Assembly: GCA_040754425.1 (NCBI GenBank)
Contig: JBFMCR010000023.1
Span: 4,445-68,444 of the forward strand
Direction of reading: 5' to 3'
DNA: 64,000 bases
Source of the DNA: UBA6918 sp040754425
Lineage (GTDB): Bacteria; Pseudomonadota; Gammaproteobacteria; Burkholderiales; Thiobacillaceae
Positions 8,657 to 18,378 of this stretch are shown in pieces. Position numbers and translations under genes: made by a program. Positions within the stretch are counted from its first letter, which is position 1, and each line of letters opens with the position of its first letter. The notes beneath the pieces are model-generated. The model ran no database searches. It was given only the letters and a program-made list of their open reading frames with translations, and had not been told where the DNA came from.

Positions 8657-9029
8657 ACTCGCCCTCGATGATGTCGTCGTTCGCCGCCGGTCGCGACATG
8701 GGCGAACGTTTCCAGGTGCCCGGATAAAGCAGCAGAACCAGGGCCATGACGTCGGTGATGAGGCCGGGGAACATCAGCAGACCGCCGGCGACGAACAGGC
8801 GGGTGGACGTGAAGAGCGCGCGAAAAGGCGTTTCGCCGCGCTGCATGGTAAACAGCATGCGCGGGGCGAAGGCGATGCGCTCGAAACGGATGAGGGCGAT
8901 GCCGCCCAAAAAGGCCGCCGTCAGCCAGGCCAGCGTCCACCAGCCGATCCGTTCCGCCAGCCACATGATGGACAGCGCTTCGGCCACGGGAAAGGCGATC
9001 AGCAGAAAAAGCAACAACCAGGGATACAT
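8604..9029 (-). CDS. fxsA: FxsA family membrane protein
   Basis: 141 residues from the ATG at 9029 (MYPWLLLFLLIAFPVAEAL). There are three to four hydrophobic helices, and the FxsA signature region AERIGWWTLAWLTAAFLGGI and GLLMFPGLITDVMALVLLLYP is clear. The charged C-terminal tail is typical. FxsA of E. coli, when overexpressed, relieves exclusion of phage T7 by the F plasmid; its normal role is unknown. A longer upstream reading without ATG context was rejected because the membrane domain begins right at this methionine. The tail overlaps the opposite-strand epimerase-like gene by 53 bases. Confidence 0.82.
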   Translation of the reverse strand: MYPWLLLFLLIAFPVAEALSIMWLAERIGWWTLAWLTAAFLGGIALIRFERIAFAPRMLFTMQRGETPFRALFTSTRLFVAGGLLMFPGLITDVMALVLLLYPGTWKRSPMSRPAANDDIIEGEFRREPEFPSDRFPHRDI

Positions 9030-9169
9030 GTCGGGGTCTTTCAGTAGCAGAATGGCAGGGGCTGCCGACGCCGGATTTCGCAGCTCCTTGAAATCGGCGT
9101 CGACGATTTGCAAATTTGGGTGTTTCGTGCCAGTTCAATCCGTTCATTGCACAAATACAATTTTCAACC

Positions 9170-9496
9170 ATGGGCGTCCTGATCGTGTTTTCCACCTTCC
9201 CCGATGAAGCCAGCGCCCGCGCGGCGGCGGACTCGCTGGTGGAGAGCCGCCTGGCCGCCTGTGCCAGCATCCTGCCCGGCATCGATTCGATTTACCGCTG
9301 GCAGGGCAGAATCGAAGTGTCCAGCGAGGTCATGCTGGTAATCAAGACCACGCAGGAAGCCTACCCGCAGCTTGAGCCGGCGCTGAAAGCCTGCCACCCT
9401 TACGAACTTCCGGAAATTCTCGCTGTCCGAGCCGAAGCCGGCCTGCCGGGCTATCTGGAATGGGTGGCGCAGGAAACCGCCCGCAACAACAAATAA
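9170..9496 (+). CDS. cutA: Divalent-cation tolerance protein CutA
   Basis: 108 residues, the usual CutA1 length. Motifs: VFSTFPDEASARAAADSLVE, RLAACASILPGIDSIYRWQG and KACHPYELPEILAV, all hallmarks of the trimeric CutA1 fold. Start chosen at the ATG at 9170 because CutA proteins begin directly with this strand; an upstream in-frame TTG adds 18 unconserved residues. It sits 12 bases before dsbD, the classic cutA–dsbD arrangement. The historic copper-tolerance label reflects polar effects on dsbD; the biochemical role of CutA is unsettled. Confidence 0.93.
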   Translation: MGVLIVFSTFPDEASARAAADSLVESRLAACASILPGIDSIYRWQGRIEVSSEVMLVIKTTQEAYPQLEPALKACHPYELPEILAVRAEAGLPGYLEWVAQETARNNK

Positions 9497-9508
9497 CGAG
9501 AGACCGCC

Positions 9509-11785
9509 ATGAATCGCCTGACCCGAACATTGCTTGCCCTGCCATGCCTATTGCTGACGCTTGCCGCCGGCAGCGGCCACGCGCAGGAATTCCTCGACCC
9601 CGAGGAGGCCTTCAAGTTTTCCGCCCGCGTGATCGACGCCAAAACCATTAAGGCAAGCTGGAAAATCGCCGACGGCTACTATTTGTACAAGGACAAGTTC
9701 AAGTTCGCCTTGACCGGCGCCCGGCTTGGCAACGCCCGCTATCCGGCTGGCACGATCAAGGATGACCCGACTTTCGGCTCGGTCGAGGTCTACAAGAAAT
9801 CGGTCAGCATCGAGCTGCCGGTGACGCGCGAGGCCGGCGGCCCCCTGCCGGTGACGCTGGAAGCGACTTTCCAGGGCTGTGCCGAAGACGGCGTGTGCTA
9901 CATGCCCGTCACTTCCACGGCTTCGCTCAGTCTCCCCGCACTCGATGCACCCCAGGCCGCTGCGGCAGCGCCGCAACAAAGCGCTGCCCCGGCTTCGGCG
10001 CTGGCCGGACTGCGCAGCCTGGCGGGCAATGACGGCAGCGCCGAGCTGCTGCTGCCCGATGAGGCATTCAAGGCCGAGGCGCGACTCAAGGATGCGCAGA
10101 CCGTGGCAGTCGACTACGGCATCGCCAAGGATTATTACCTTTATCGCGACAAGCTGAAATTTGTCGTCAAGTCGCCGGCGGACGTGACTGCCGGCAACGT
10201 CTCCACCCCGGCGCCGGACGTGAAGGACGACCCCAGCTTCGGCCGCACCGAGGTCTACCACAAGGACTTCACCGCCGAAGTGGCACTGTCGCGTCCGCTC
10301 AAGGAAGGCGAAGAACTGGCGGTGGAAGTCCATTACCAGGGGTGCAGCGAACTGGGCGTGTGCTACCCCCCCAGCAGCAAGACGTTTACTCTGGTCGCAA
10401 GGAGCGCTGTCGCGGCCGAAACCGTATCCGGCCTGGAGGAGAATGCGCAAGCCGACATCGGCGACGTAGGCAGCATCGAAAGAACCCTCAACAAGGGCGG
10501 CCTGTGGGTGGCGATCGTGGCCTTCTTCGGCTTTGGCCTGGCACTTTCCCTCACCCCCTGCGTGTTCCCGATGATCCCCATCCTGTCCGGCATCATCGCA
10601 GGACAAAAGAACGTCACCCACGCCGGCGGCTTTTTCCTCTCGCTCGCCTATGTGCTGGGCATGGCCATCACCTACGCCATCATCGGCGTGATCGCCGCCC
10701 AGTCCGGCACCCTGCTGTCCAACGCGCTGCAAAACCCGGTCGCGCTGGGCATCGGCGCTGCCATCTTCGTGGCGCTGGCGCTGTCCATGTTCGGCTTCTA
10801 TGACATCCAGCTGCCGAGCGCACTGCAAAGCAAGCTCACCGAGACCTCGAACAAGCTGCATGGCGGCCATTTCACCGGTGTATTCGGCATGGGTGCGCTT
10901 TCCGCCCTCATCGTCGGCCCCTGCGTGGCGCCACCCCTGGCGGCGGCGCTGGCCTACATCGCCCAGACGGGTGACAGCCTCAAGGGCGGCCTGTCGCTGT
11001 TCTTCCTCGCCCTGGGCATGGGCGTGCCGCTCCTTGCGGTCGGGCTGTCGGCAGGCACGCTGATGCTGAAGGCCGGCCCCTGGATGAACGGCGTGAAATA
11101 CTTCTTCGGCGTCGCCATGCTGGGCGTGGCGATCTGGCTGATTTCGCCCTTCCTGCCCGGCTGGATGGTCATGGCGCTGTGGTCCGCCCTGCTGATCATT
11201 TCCGCCGTCTACCTGCACGCGCTCGATGCCCTGCCGGCCCCGGTCACGGGCTGGAAGAAGTTCTGGAAAGGCGTGGGCGTGGTGCTCTTGGTCACCGGCG
11301 TCGGCCTGCTGCTGGGCGCGCTCGGCGGCAGCCGCGACGTGCTCCAACCGCTGACCATATACCAGGGCGTGATGGCGGGCCCGATCGGCGGCGCGTCAGC
11401 CGCTGCAGCAACACAGGGTTCGGCGCTGCCGTTCGAGAAAGTGAAAACCGGCGCCGAACTGGACCGGCGCCTGGCCGAGGCGAAAGCCGCCGGCCGGCCG
11501 GTCATGCTCGACTTCTACGCCGACTGGTGCGTGTCCTGCAAGGAATTCGACAAGTTCACCTTCTCCGACGCCCGCGTTCAGGCCCGGCTCAAGGACGTGC
11601 TGCTGCTGAGAGCCGATGTCACCGACAACACCGCGGACGACAAGGAACTGCTCAAGCGCTTCGGCCTGTTCGGTCCGCCCGGCCTGATTTTCTGGAAGGC
11701 CCAGGGCGAGCAGTCCGCATACAAGGTCATCGGCTATGAGCCAGCCGACAAGTTTTTGGCCAGCATCGACAAGGCTTTGAAGTAA
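9509..11785 (+). CDS. dsbD: Thiol:disulfide interchange protein DsbD with duplicated N-terminal domain
   Basis: 758 residues, about 160–190 longer than typical DsbD. A signal peptide precedes two consecutive DsbD-alpha domains. The first (residues 26–140) carries Cys124/Cys130 in QGCAEDGVC; the second (178–295) carries Cys279/Cys285 in QGCSELGVC. The eight-helix membrane domain has SLTPCVFPMIPILSGII (Cys351) and VGPCVAPPLAAAL. A C-terminal periplasmic thioredoxin domain has WCVSC (Cys674/Cys677). The protein moves reducing power from cytoplasmic thioredoxin to periplasmic DsbC/CcmG-type partners. The AGxR-preceded AUG at 9509 follows cutA closely, and tlpA follows. Confidence 0.95.
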   Translation: MNRLTRTLLALPCLLLTLAAGSGHAQEFLDPEEAFKFSARVIDAKTIKASWKIADGYYLYKDKFKFALTGARLGNARYPAGTIKDDPTFGSVEVYKKSVSIELPVTREAGGPLPVTLEATFQGCAEDGVCYMPVTSTASLSLPALDAPQAAAAAPQQSAAPASALAGLRSLAGNDGSAELLLPDEAFKAEARLKDAQTVAVDYGIAKDYYLYRDKLKFVVKSPADVTAGNVSTPAPDVKDDPSFGRTEVYHKDFTAEVALSRPLKEGEELAVEVHYQGCSELGVCYPPSSKTFTLVARSAVAAETVSGLEENAQADIGDVGSIERTLNKGGLWVAIVAFFGFGLALSLTPCVFPMIPILSGIIAGQKNVTHAGGFFLSLAYVLGMAITYAIIGVIAAQSGTLLSNALQNPVALGIGAAIFVALALSMFGFYDIQLPSALQSKLTETSNKLHGGHFTGVFGMGALSALIVGPCVAPPLAAALAYIAQTGDSLKGGLSLFFLALGMGVPLLAVGLSAGTLMLKAGPWMNGVKYFFGVAMLGVAIWLISPFLPGWMVMALWSALLIISAVYLHALDALPAPVTGWKKFWKGVGVVLLVTGVGLLLGALGGSRDVLQPLTIYQGVMAGPIGGASAAAATQGSALPFEKVKTGAELDRRLAEAKAAGRPVMLDFYADWCVSCKEFDKFTFSDARVQARLKDVLLLRADVTDNTADDKELLKRFGLFGPPGLIFWKAQGEQSAYKVIGYEPADKFLASIDKALK

Positions 11786-11802
11786 CGGCCAGACACAGGC
11801 GG

Positions 11803-12327
11803 ATGAACCGACACAACTGGCTACTCGCCAGCGCCGCCGCCTTGGCCCTGCTGGCGGGAGCGGGCGTGGCGACCTGGCTCAAGCAGCCGGGCACAGCCAA
11901 CCCCGGAGCGGCCGAGGCCCTGTTCTCGGCGTCCCTGCCGGATATGCAAAATCGGCGGCAAACCCTGGCCCGATACCGCGGCAAGGTTCTCGTGGTAAAT
12001 TTCTGGGCGACCTGGTGCCCGCCCTGCCGCGAGGAAGTGCCGGTATTCATTCGGGCACAGACCGAACACGGGGGCAAAGGCCTGCAATTCGTCGGCATTG
12101 CCCTGGACGATCCCGCGCGGGTTGCCGATTTCGTGCGCGCGTTCGGCATCAATTATCCGGTATTGATCGGCGGCATCGACGAGTCGGAGACTTTGCGCAA
12201 ACTGGGCAACCCCGGCGGGGGACTGCCGTATACGCTGATCTACGGGCGCGACGGCCGACTGCGGGAAAAGATCATCGGCGGACTAGACCGGGCGCGGCTG
12301 GAGCGTCTGATTCAACCCCTAATCTAA
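11803..12327 (+). CDS. TlpA/ResA-like membrane-anchored thioredoxin
   Basis: 174 residues: an N-terminal hydrophobic anchor (WLLASAAALALLAGAGVATW), then an AhpC/TSA-Redoxin type thioredoxin fold. The active site is WCPPC within VVNFWATWCPPCREEVPV, and the cis-Pro loop is GGGLPYTLIYGRDG. Such proteins reduce apocytochrome or copper-centre thiols in the periplasm and are re-reduced by DsbD. The location 17 bases after dsbD makes it the likely DsbD client. Confidence 0.85.
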   Translation: MNRHNWLLASAAALALLAGAGVATWLKQPGTANPGAAEALFSASLPDMQNRRQTLARYRGKVLVVNFWATWCPPCREEVPVFIRAQTEHGGKGLQFVGIALDDPARVADFVRAFGINYPVLIGGIDESETLRKLGNPGGGLPYTLIYGRDGRLREKIIGGLDRARLERLIQPLI

Positions 12328-12424
12328 CCCGAATTTCCCGTCAATATCTGGACAAGTTCGCTGAACTTGTATCAAACTTGCGCCCATGCCGAAATCGACC
12401 AGCACGCGCAGGGGCAGCAAAACC

Positions 12425-12916
12425 GTGGCCTTACCCAAGGCCATTCTGGTTTTGCACGGCCCCAACCTCAATCTGCTGGGCAGCCGCGAGCCGCAGCATT
12501 ACGGTCTCGCCACCCTCGAAGACATCAACCGGACGCTGAAAACGCGTGGCGAAGCCTGCGGCGTCAACGTGGAAAGCTTCCAAAGCAACCACGAGGGCGC
12601 GCTGATCGACAGGGTGCAGCAAGCCAAGCTGGACGGCGTTGATTTCATCCTGATCAATCCCGCCGGGTATACGCATACCAGCGTGGCCTTGCGCGATGCG
12701 CTGGCAGCCGTTGCCATACCCTTCGTTGAAGTGCACCTGTCGAATGTCCACGCACGGGAACCCTTCCGGCGCCATTCCTATTTCTCCGACCTGGCGCTGG
12801 GCACCATCGCTGGGCTGGGCGCCCAGGGCTACGAGCTTGCGCTGGAGTTCGCCCTGCGTCATTTACACGTGAAAGTCACAAGTCATGGATCTCAGAAAAC
12901 TGAAAAAACTCATTGA
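12425..12916 (+). CDS. aroQ: 3-dehydroquinate dehydratase, type II
   Basis: Dehydrates 3-dehydroquinate to 3-dehydroshikimate in the shikimate pathway. Motifs: ILVLHGPNLNLLGSREPQHY with the active-site Tyr loop, SNHEGALIDRVQ, LINPAGYTHTSVALRDAL and VEVHLSNVHAREPFRRHS with the catalytic His. From the GTG at 12425 it has 163 residues, closest to the family's 145–150. The GTG has AGGGG about ten bases upstream. An ATG at 12386 would add 13 basic residues without a ribosome-binding site. The end overlaps accB by 32 bases, so the accB start is embedded in aroQ. Confidence 0.9.
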   Translation: MALPKAILVLHGPNLNLLGSREPQHYGLATLEDINRTLKTRGEACGVNVESFQSNHEGALIDRVQQAKLDGVDFILINPAGYTHTSVALRDALAAVAIPFVEVHLSNVHAREPFRRHSYFSDLALGTIAGLGAQGYELALEFALRHLHVKVTSHGSQKTEKTH

Positions 12917-13337
12917 TCTGGTGGAGGAGTCCGGCATTGCGGAGCTGGAAATCACCGAGGGCGAAGAAAAGGTGCGCATCGCGCGCATCATTGCCGGCAA
13001 CCAGCCGGTTTACATGAATACTCCCATGCCGGCCCCGACCGTTCCCGTCGCGCCCGCCGAGCCGGCTGTCGCGGCGGCCGAAGCCGCCCCCGCCGAGCCC
13101 GAGGGCCATGTGGTGCGCTCGCCCATGGTAGGCACTTTCTACCGCGCCCCCTCGCCCGGCGCCAAGGCATTCGCGGAAGTCGGGCAAAGCGTGTCCGTCG
13201 GCGACACGCTTTGCATCATAGAGGCCATGAAGCTCCTGAACGAGATCGAAGCCGACCAGGGCGGGGTGATCAAAGCCATTCTGGTCGAGAACGGCCAGCC
13301 GGTGGAATACGGCGAACCGCTTTTTATCATTGGATAA
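12885..13337 (+). CDS. accB: Biotin carboxyl carrier protein of acetyl-CoA carboxylase
   Basis: 150 residues. The N-terminal helix MDLRKLKKLIDLVEESGIAE and a flexible Pro/Ala-rich linker (residues 45–73) precede the biotinyl domain. The biotin is attached to Lys116 in CIIEAMKLLNEIEAD. It carries carboxybiotin between biotin carboxylase (AccC) and the carboxyltransferase in the first step of fatty-acid synthesis. It is followed by accC, as usual, but here 244 bases of repeat and duplicated start sequence intervene. Confidence 0.96.
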   Translation: MDLRKLKKLIDLVEESGIAELEITEGEEKVRIARIIAGNQPVYMNTPMPAPTVPVAPAEPAVAAAEAAPAEPEGHVVRSPMVGTFYRAPSPGAKAFAEVGQSVSVGDTLCIIEAMKLLNEIEADQGGVIKAILVENGQPVEYGEPLFIIG

Positions 13338-13455
13338 GAAAGGGTTCAGGATTCAGGATACGGGGGGCGGCGTTCAGGGGCGGTGCTTTGCGCCTTGTTG
13401 AAACAAGGCGGAGCACTTTCCCTGAACCCTGAATCCCGACCCCTGACCCCTAGGA
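13338..13455. repeat. TCAGG-type intergenic inverted repeat (copy 2)
   Basis: A compound palindrome fills the accB–accC junction. The outer left arm (13341–13380) is G-rich with words GGTTCAGGATTCAGGATAC and GTTCAGGGG. The outer right arm (13418–13451) is the complement, with CCCTGAACCCTGAATCCCG. The centre (13383–13416) is itself a near-perfect hairpin: CGCCTTGTT pairs with AACAAGGCG, extended by GTGCT/GAGCAC. Same family as 2204, 14932 and 21957. Confidence 0.7.
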
Positions 13456-13460
13456 AAACC

Positions 13461-13581
13461 ATGTTCGAGAAAATCCTTATTGCCAACCGCGGCGACCAGC
13501 CGCCGCAAGGCGGCGCAGCGGCGAAGCCAAACCGCCCGGTAGCTGAAAGCTGCCAGGGCGATTTTGCCGCGGAGACACAAA

Positions 13582-13589
<8 letters not shown>
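13461..13589 (+). pseudogene. Orphan duplicate of the first codons of accC (mini-ORF)
   Basis: A 42-codon reading frame begins with MFEKILIANRGD, the same start as AccC 121 bases downstream. It then departs into an unrelated tail rich in Gly/Ala/Pro. Seven of the first eleven codons differ from those in accC, all synonymously. The ATG has a plausible ribosome-binding site (TAGGAAAACC). The stop TGA (13587–13589) overlaps the true accC start region (ATGTTTGA), so coupled re-initiation is possible. The intervening 85 bases form two strong hairpins (GCCGCC-GCAA-GGCGGC and GGTAGCT-GAA-AGCTGCC). The origin is not known. Confidence 0.6.
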
Positions 13590-14931
<1,342 letters not shown>

Positions 14932-15078
14932 GGAGTCAGGGGCCAGGATTCAGGGGTCAGGGGTCAGGGGTGGTGCGGCCGCAGGCCGCGCTACTTTTTA
15001 TTATCAAAGCGCGAAGCACATTCCCTGAATCCTGACTCCTGGCCCCCGATCCCTGAATCCTGCCCCCTGCCCCCTGAA
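14932..15078. repeat. TCAGG-type intergenic inverted repeat (copy 3)
   Basis: The whole accC–prmA gap is this element. The left arm (14932–14970) iterates GGGGTCAGGGGTCAGGGG and similar words. The centre (14971–15019) includes GCGGCCGCAGGCCGCG. The right arm (15020–15078) iterates CCCTGAATCCTGACTCC and CCCCCTGCCCCCTGAA. The right arm runs straight into the prmA ATG with no Shine-Dalgarno sequence. The left arm's GGGG runs could also form a G-quadruplex. Confidence 0.7.
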
Positions 15079-15969
15079 ATGTCCTGGCAATCCCTCCGCA
15101 TCACCCTCGATGCCTCCCGCGCCGAGGCCTTTTCCGAAGCGCTGATGGCGCTGGGCGCGATCTCCGCCTCGCTGGAAGACGCGGATGCGGGCAGCATCGA
15201 CGAAACGCCGATTTTCGGCGAGCCGACCGAGCCCGCTGCCGGACTGTGGCAGCACTGCATCGTCACTGCCCTGGTGGAGCCGCAGCACGACCCAGCCGAC
15301 TTCATTGCCCGTGCCGCGCTCGTTGCCGGGCTCGCCGAACTGCCTGCGTGGACACAGGAAACCGTGGACGACCGGGACTGGGTACGGCTCACCCAGTCGC
15401 AGTTCGACCCCATCCCCGTCTCGCCGCGCCTGTGGATCGTGCCCACCTGGCGCGATGCGCCCGATGGCGATGCCCTGAACATCCGCCTCGACCCCGGACT
15501 GGCTTTCGGCACCGGCTCGCATCCCACCACCCGCCTGTGCCTTAAGTGGCTTTCGGAAAATATCCAGGGCGGCGAAACCGTACTGGATTACGGCTGCGGC
15601 TCCGGCATTCTCGCCATTGCCGCCGCCAAACTGGGTGCCGCCGAGGTCTGGGGCGTGGACATCGATCCGCAGGCGATTCAAGCCGCGGCCTACAATGCCG
15701 ATATCAACGGCGTGAATGCCCGCTTTTATGTCCCGGATCAGGCACCTCCAACGGCCGCGCAAGTTGTGGTCGCCAACATCCTGACCAACCCGCTCAAGGC
15801 GCTGGCGCCGCTTCTTGCCAGCCTGACCCTGCCCGGCGGGCGGCTGGTCATGTCCGGTATCCTGGAACATCAGGCCGGCGCGGTGATGGATGTCTACCGC
15901 ACCTGGTTCGAATTTGAGCCCCCGGCCATGGAAGAGGGCTGGGTCAGGCTGTGTGGAGTGAAAAGATGA
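15079..15969 (+). CDS. prmA: Ribosomal protein L11 methyltransferase
   Basis: 296 residues. Trimethylates ribosomal protein L11 using S-adenosylmethionine. The N-terminal substrate-recognition domain is followed by the methyltransferase fold. Motifs: RDWVRLTQSQFDPI, LAFGTGSHPTTRLCL, the SAM loop VLDYGCGSGILAIAA and VVANILTNPL (the NxxxxP catalytic-type motif). The ATG sits immediately after the preceding repeat arm and lacks a recognisable ribosome-binding site. The TGA overlaps the next ATG. Confidence 0.95.
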   Translation: MSWQSLRITLDASRAEAFSEALMALGAISASLEDADAGSIDETPIFGEPTEPAAGLWQHCIVTALVEPQHDPADFIARAALVAGLAELPAWTQETVDDRDWVRLTQSQFDPIPVSPRLWIVPTWRDAPDGDALNIRLDPGLAFGTGSHPTTRLCLKWLSENIQGGETVLDYGCGSGILAIAAAKLGAAEVWGVDIDPQAIQAAAYNADINGVNARFYVPDQAPPTAAQVVVANILTNPLKALAPLLASLTLPGGRLVMSGILEHQAGAVMDVYRTWFEFEPPAMEEGWVRLCGVKR

Positions 15970-17066
15970 ACGCAGAAAAAGACCTCGTTGCCAAATGTCC
16001 GCAATGCGGCAGCGTATTTCGGCTCTCGCCCCAGCACCTGCAGGCAGCGAAAGGTTGGGTGCAATGCGGCATGTGCGGCAATGTCTTCCATTCCGGCATC
16101 CATCCCGCCGAAGCTGCAGCCGCGCCGGCGCCTACCGCACCAAGCCCTGCCGCGACCCGCACGCCTTCCTCCCCACAGCCAGCCCAAGCCCCCGCCACGC
16201 AGTCAGCGCAGACGCCGGCTGCGGCCGAACCCGCCCAAGCTGCCTCAGTTGCGCCGGAAGCCGGCGCGCAAGCGGCCGCCGCCGGCCTGAGTGGCCTGGC
16301 CCAGCGCATGTCGGAAACTGAGGCGGAAGCGCAGGATGTGCCGTCCATATTCGGCCCCAAGCTGCAATCCATCATCCTGGTCGACCCCAATTCGCCAAAC
16401 GCAGATGACGATTACGGCCCGATGCCGACATTCGGGGCCAAGGCCGAAGCGCCCAAACCCGAAGCGCCCGCCTCGCCTGCATACACCCCTCCTGCGCCGG
16501 CTCAATCAGGTAGCGGGGGAAGAAAGACTGCCACCGATACCGGATGGATCCCGCGCCGCCCCCCCCCGCGCGCGCCCGTGCAAACCGAAAAAAAGCGCGG
16601 CAAGCTGGGGCTGCTCTGGCTGCTGATCATATTGGCCTTGCTGCTGGCGCTGGGCGCGCAACTGGCCTATTACCTGCGCGACAAGCTGGCCGCCAGCCAC
16701 CCCGCCCTGCGCCCGCACCTGGCGCAAGCCTGCGCAGTGCTCGGCTGCAGCCTGAGTCTGCCGCGCGATACCCGGCAAGTGCGCGTTCTCGGCTCCAACC
16801 TGCGGGCCGAGGAGGGCGGCACCCTCGATCTGGAACTCACTCTGGCCAATCACGCCGCCTATCCCATGGCCTGGCCGGTGCTGGAACTGACTCTCACGGA
16901 TGTCGAGGATCAGCCGCTCGCCCGCCGCATGTTCGCGCCCAGCGAATATCTCCCTTCCAACATGGAATCCAAGGGCATACAAGCCCGCAGCGAAGTGCCG
17001 CTCAACCTGCAATTGCAAAGCAGGGGCATCAAGGCCGCAGGTTATCGCATCCGCACGTTTTACTGA
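15966..17066 (+). CDS. MJ0042-type zinc-ribbon / DUF3426 membrane protein
   Basis: 366 residues. An N-terminal zinc ribbon has two CxxC pairs (CPQCGSVFRLSPQHL and CGMCGNVFHSG). A low-complexity Ala/Pro linker covers roughly residues 45–200. One transmembrane helix follows (LGLLWLLIILALLLALGAQL, about residue 215), then the periplasmic DUF3426 beta domain with a DLELTLANHAAYPMAWPVLE stretch. The family commonly follows prmA in betaproteobacteria. Its role is unknown, perhaps envelope stress or secretion. The start ATG overlaps the prmA stop (ATGA). Confidence 0.85.
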   Translation: MNAEKDLVAKCPQCGSVFRLSPQHLQAAKGWVQCGMCGNVFHSGIHPAEAAAAPAPTAPSPAATRTPSSPQPAQAPATQSAQTPAAAEPAQAASVAPEAGAQAAAAGLSGLAQRMSETEAEAQDVPSIFGPKLQSIILVDPNSPNADDDYGPMPTFGAKAEAPKPEAPASPAYTPPAPAQSGSGGRKTATDTGWIPRRPPPRAPVQTEKKRGKLGLLWLLIILALLLALGAQLAYYLRDKLAASHPALRPHLAQACAVLGCSLSLPRDTRQVRVLGSNLRAEEGGTLDLELTLANHAAYPMAWPVLELTLTDVEDQPLARRMFAPSEYLPSNMESKGIQARSEVPLNLQLQSRGIKAAGYRIRTFY

Positions 17067-17097
17067 GAGCCGCACCCGGCTGTGATAAGATGCGCAG

Positions 17098-17252
17098 CCG
17101 GTGGGAGAGCGCGGCAGGAGCCGCCGCCGAAGGCGCAATCACCCGGGAACGCTCAGGCAAAAGGACCACCAGGAAGCAGGCAGACACTCTGGAGAGTGCG
17201 GCAAGGGCCGCCGCCGAAGGGGATCAATCTCTCAGGCACCAAGGACAGAGGG
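17098..17252 (+). ncRNA. Tandem glycine riboswitch
   Basis: Two adjacent glycine aptamers are readable. The first (about 17098–17170) has GTGGGAGAGC, GCCGCCGAAGG and GCTCAGGCAAAAGGACCACC. The second (about 17187–17252) has CTCTGGAGAGTGCGGC, GCCGCCGAAGGGG and CTCTCAGGCACCAAGGACAG. These are the conserved core words of the class. A possible -10 (TAAGAT) lies at 17086–17091. An intrinsic terminator follows directly, so glycine binding probably permits read-through into lipA and the gcv genes. It would then act as a glycine-induced ON switch, as is usual for gcv leaders. Confidence 0.93.
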
Positions 17253-17291
17253 GTGAGATAAACTTTGATGGTTTATCTCACTTTTTTTGTT
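17253..17291 (+). terminator. Intrinsic terminator of the glycine riboswitch
   Basis: A perfect 11-bp stem, GTGAGATAAAC pairing with GTTTATCTCAC, with a seven-base loop. It is followed by seven T residues and a further T-rich stretch. It lies just after the second aptamer and before lipA, forming the expression platform. Confidence 0.88.
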
Positions 17292-17303
17292 TTCGGAGCC
17301 CGT

Positions 17304-18320
<1,017 letters not shown>

Positions 18321-18378
18321 ACCTCATTTCTCCCTGAACCTCTCCTACCTCCCTGTTAAGATTTTAAGGTTTAAAAAA

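Noticed and set aside
6904..8727. A 607-codon plus-strand frame across the reductase and epimerase-like genes
   Set aside because: It is antisense to a fully conserved ferredoxin-reductase and out of frame with the epimerase-like gene; no family resemblance.
9116..9169. An upstream TTG start for cutA whose first residues (MGV) echo the real start
   Set aside because: Only three residues match and the rest does not; unlike accC and the epimerase, this is not a convincing duplicated start.
9548..11347. A 599-codon minus-strand frame opposite dsbD
   Set aside because: Composition is His/Gln/Arg-rich with no motifs, typical of antisense shadows in GC-rich genes; dsbD is complete on the plus strand.
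14941..14970. GGGGTCAGGGGTCAGGGG as a CRISPR or simple tandem-repeat array
   Set aside because: The words are 7 bases with no unique spacers, and the opposite arm is complementary; it is an inverted repeat, not a CRISPR.
17265..17303. lipA starting at TTG 17265 or ATG 17268 (MVYLTFFVFG)
   Set aside because: These codons lie inside the terminator hairpin and T-tract of the glycine riboswitch and encode nothing conserved in LipA.
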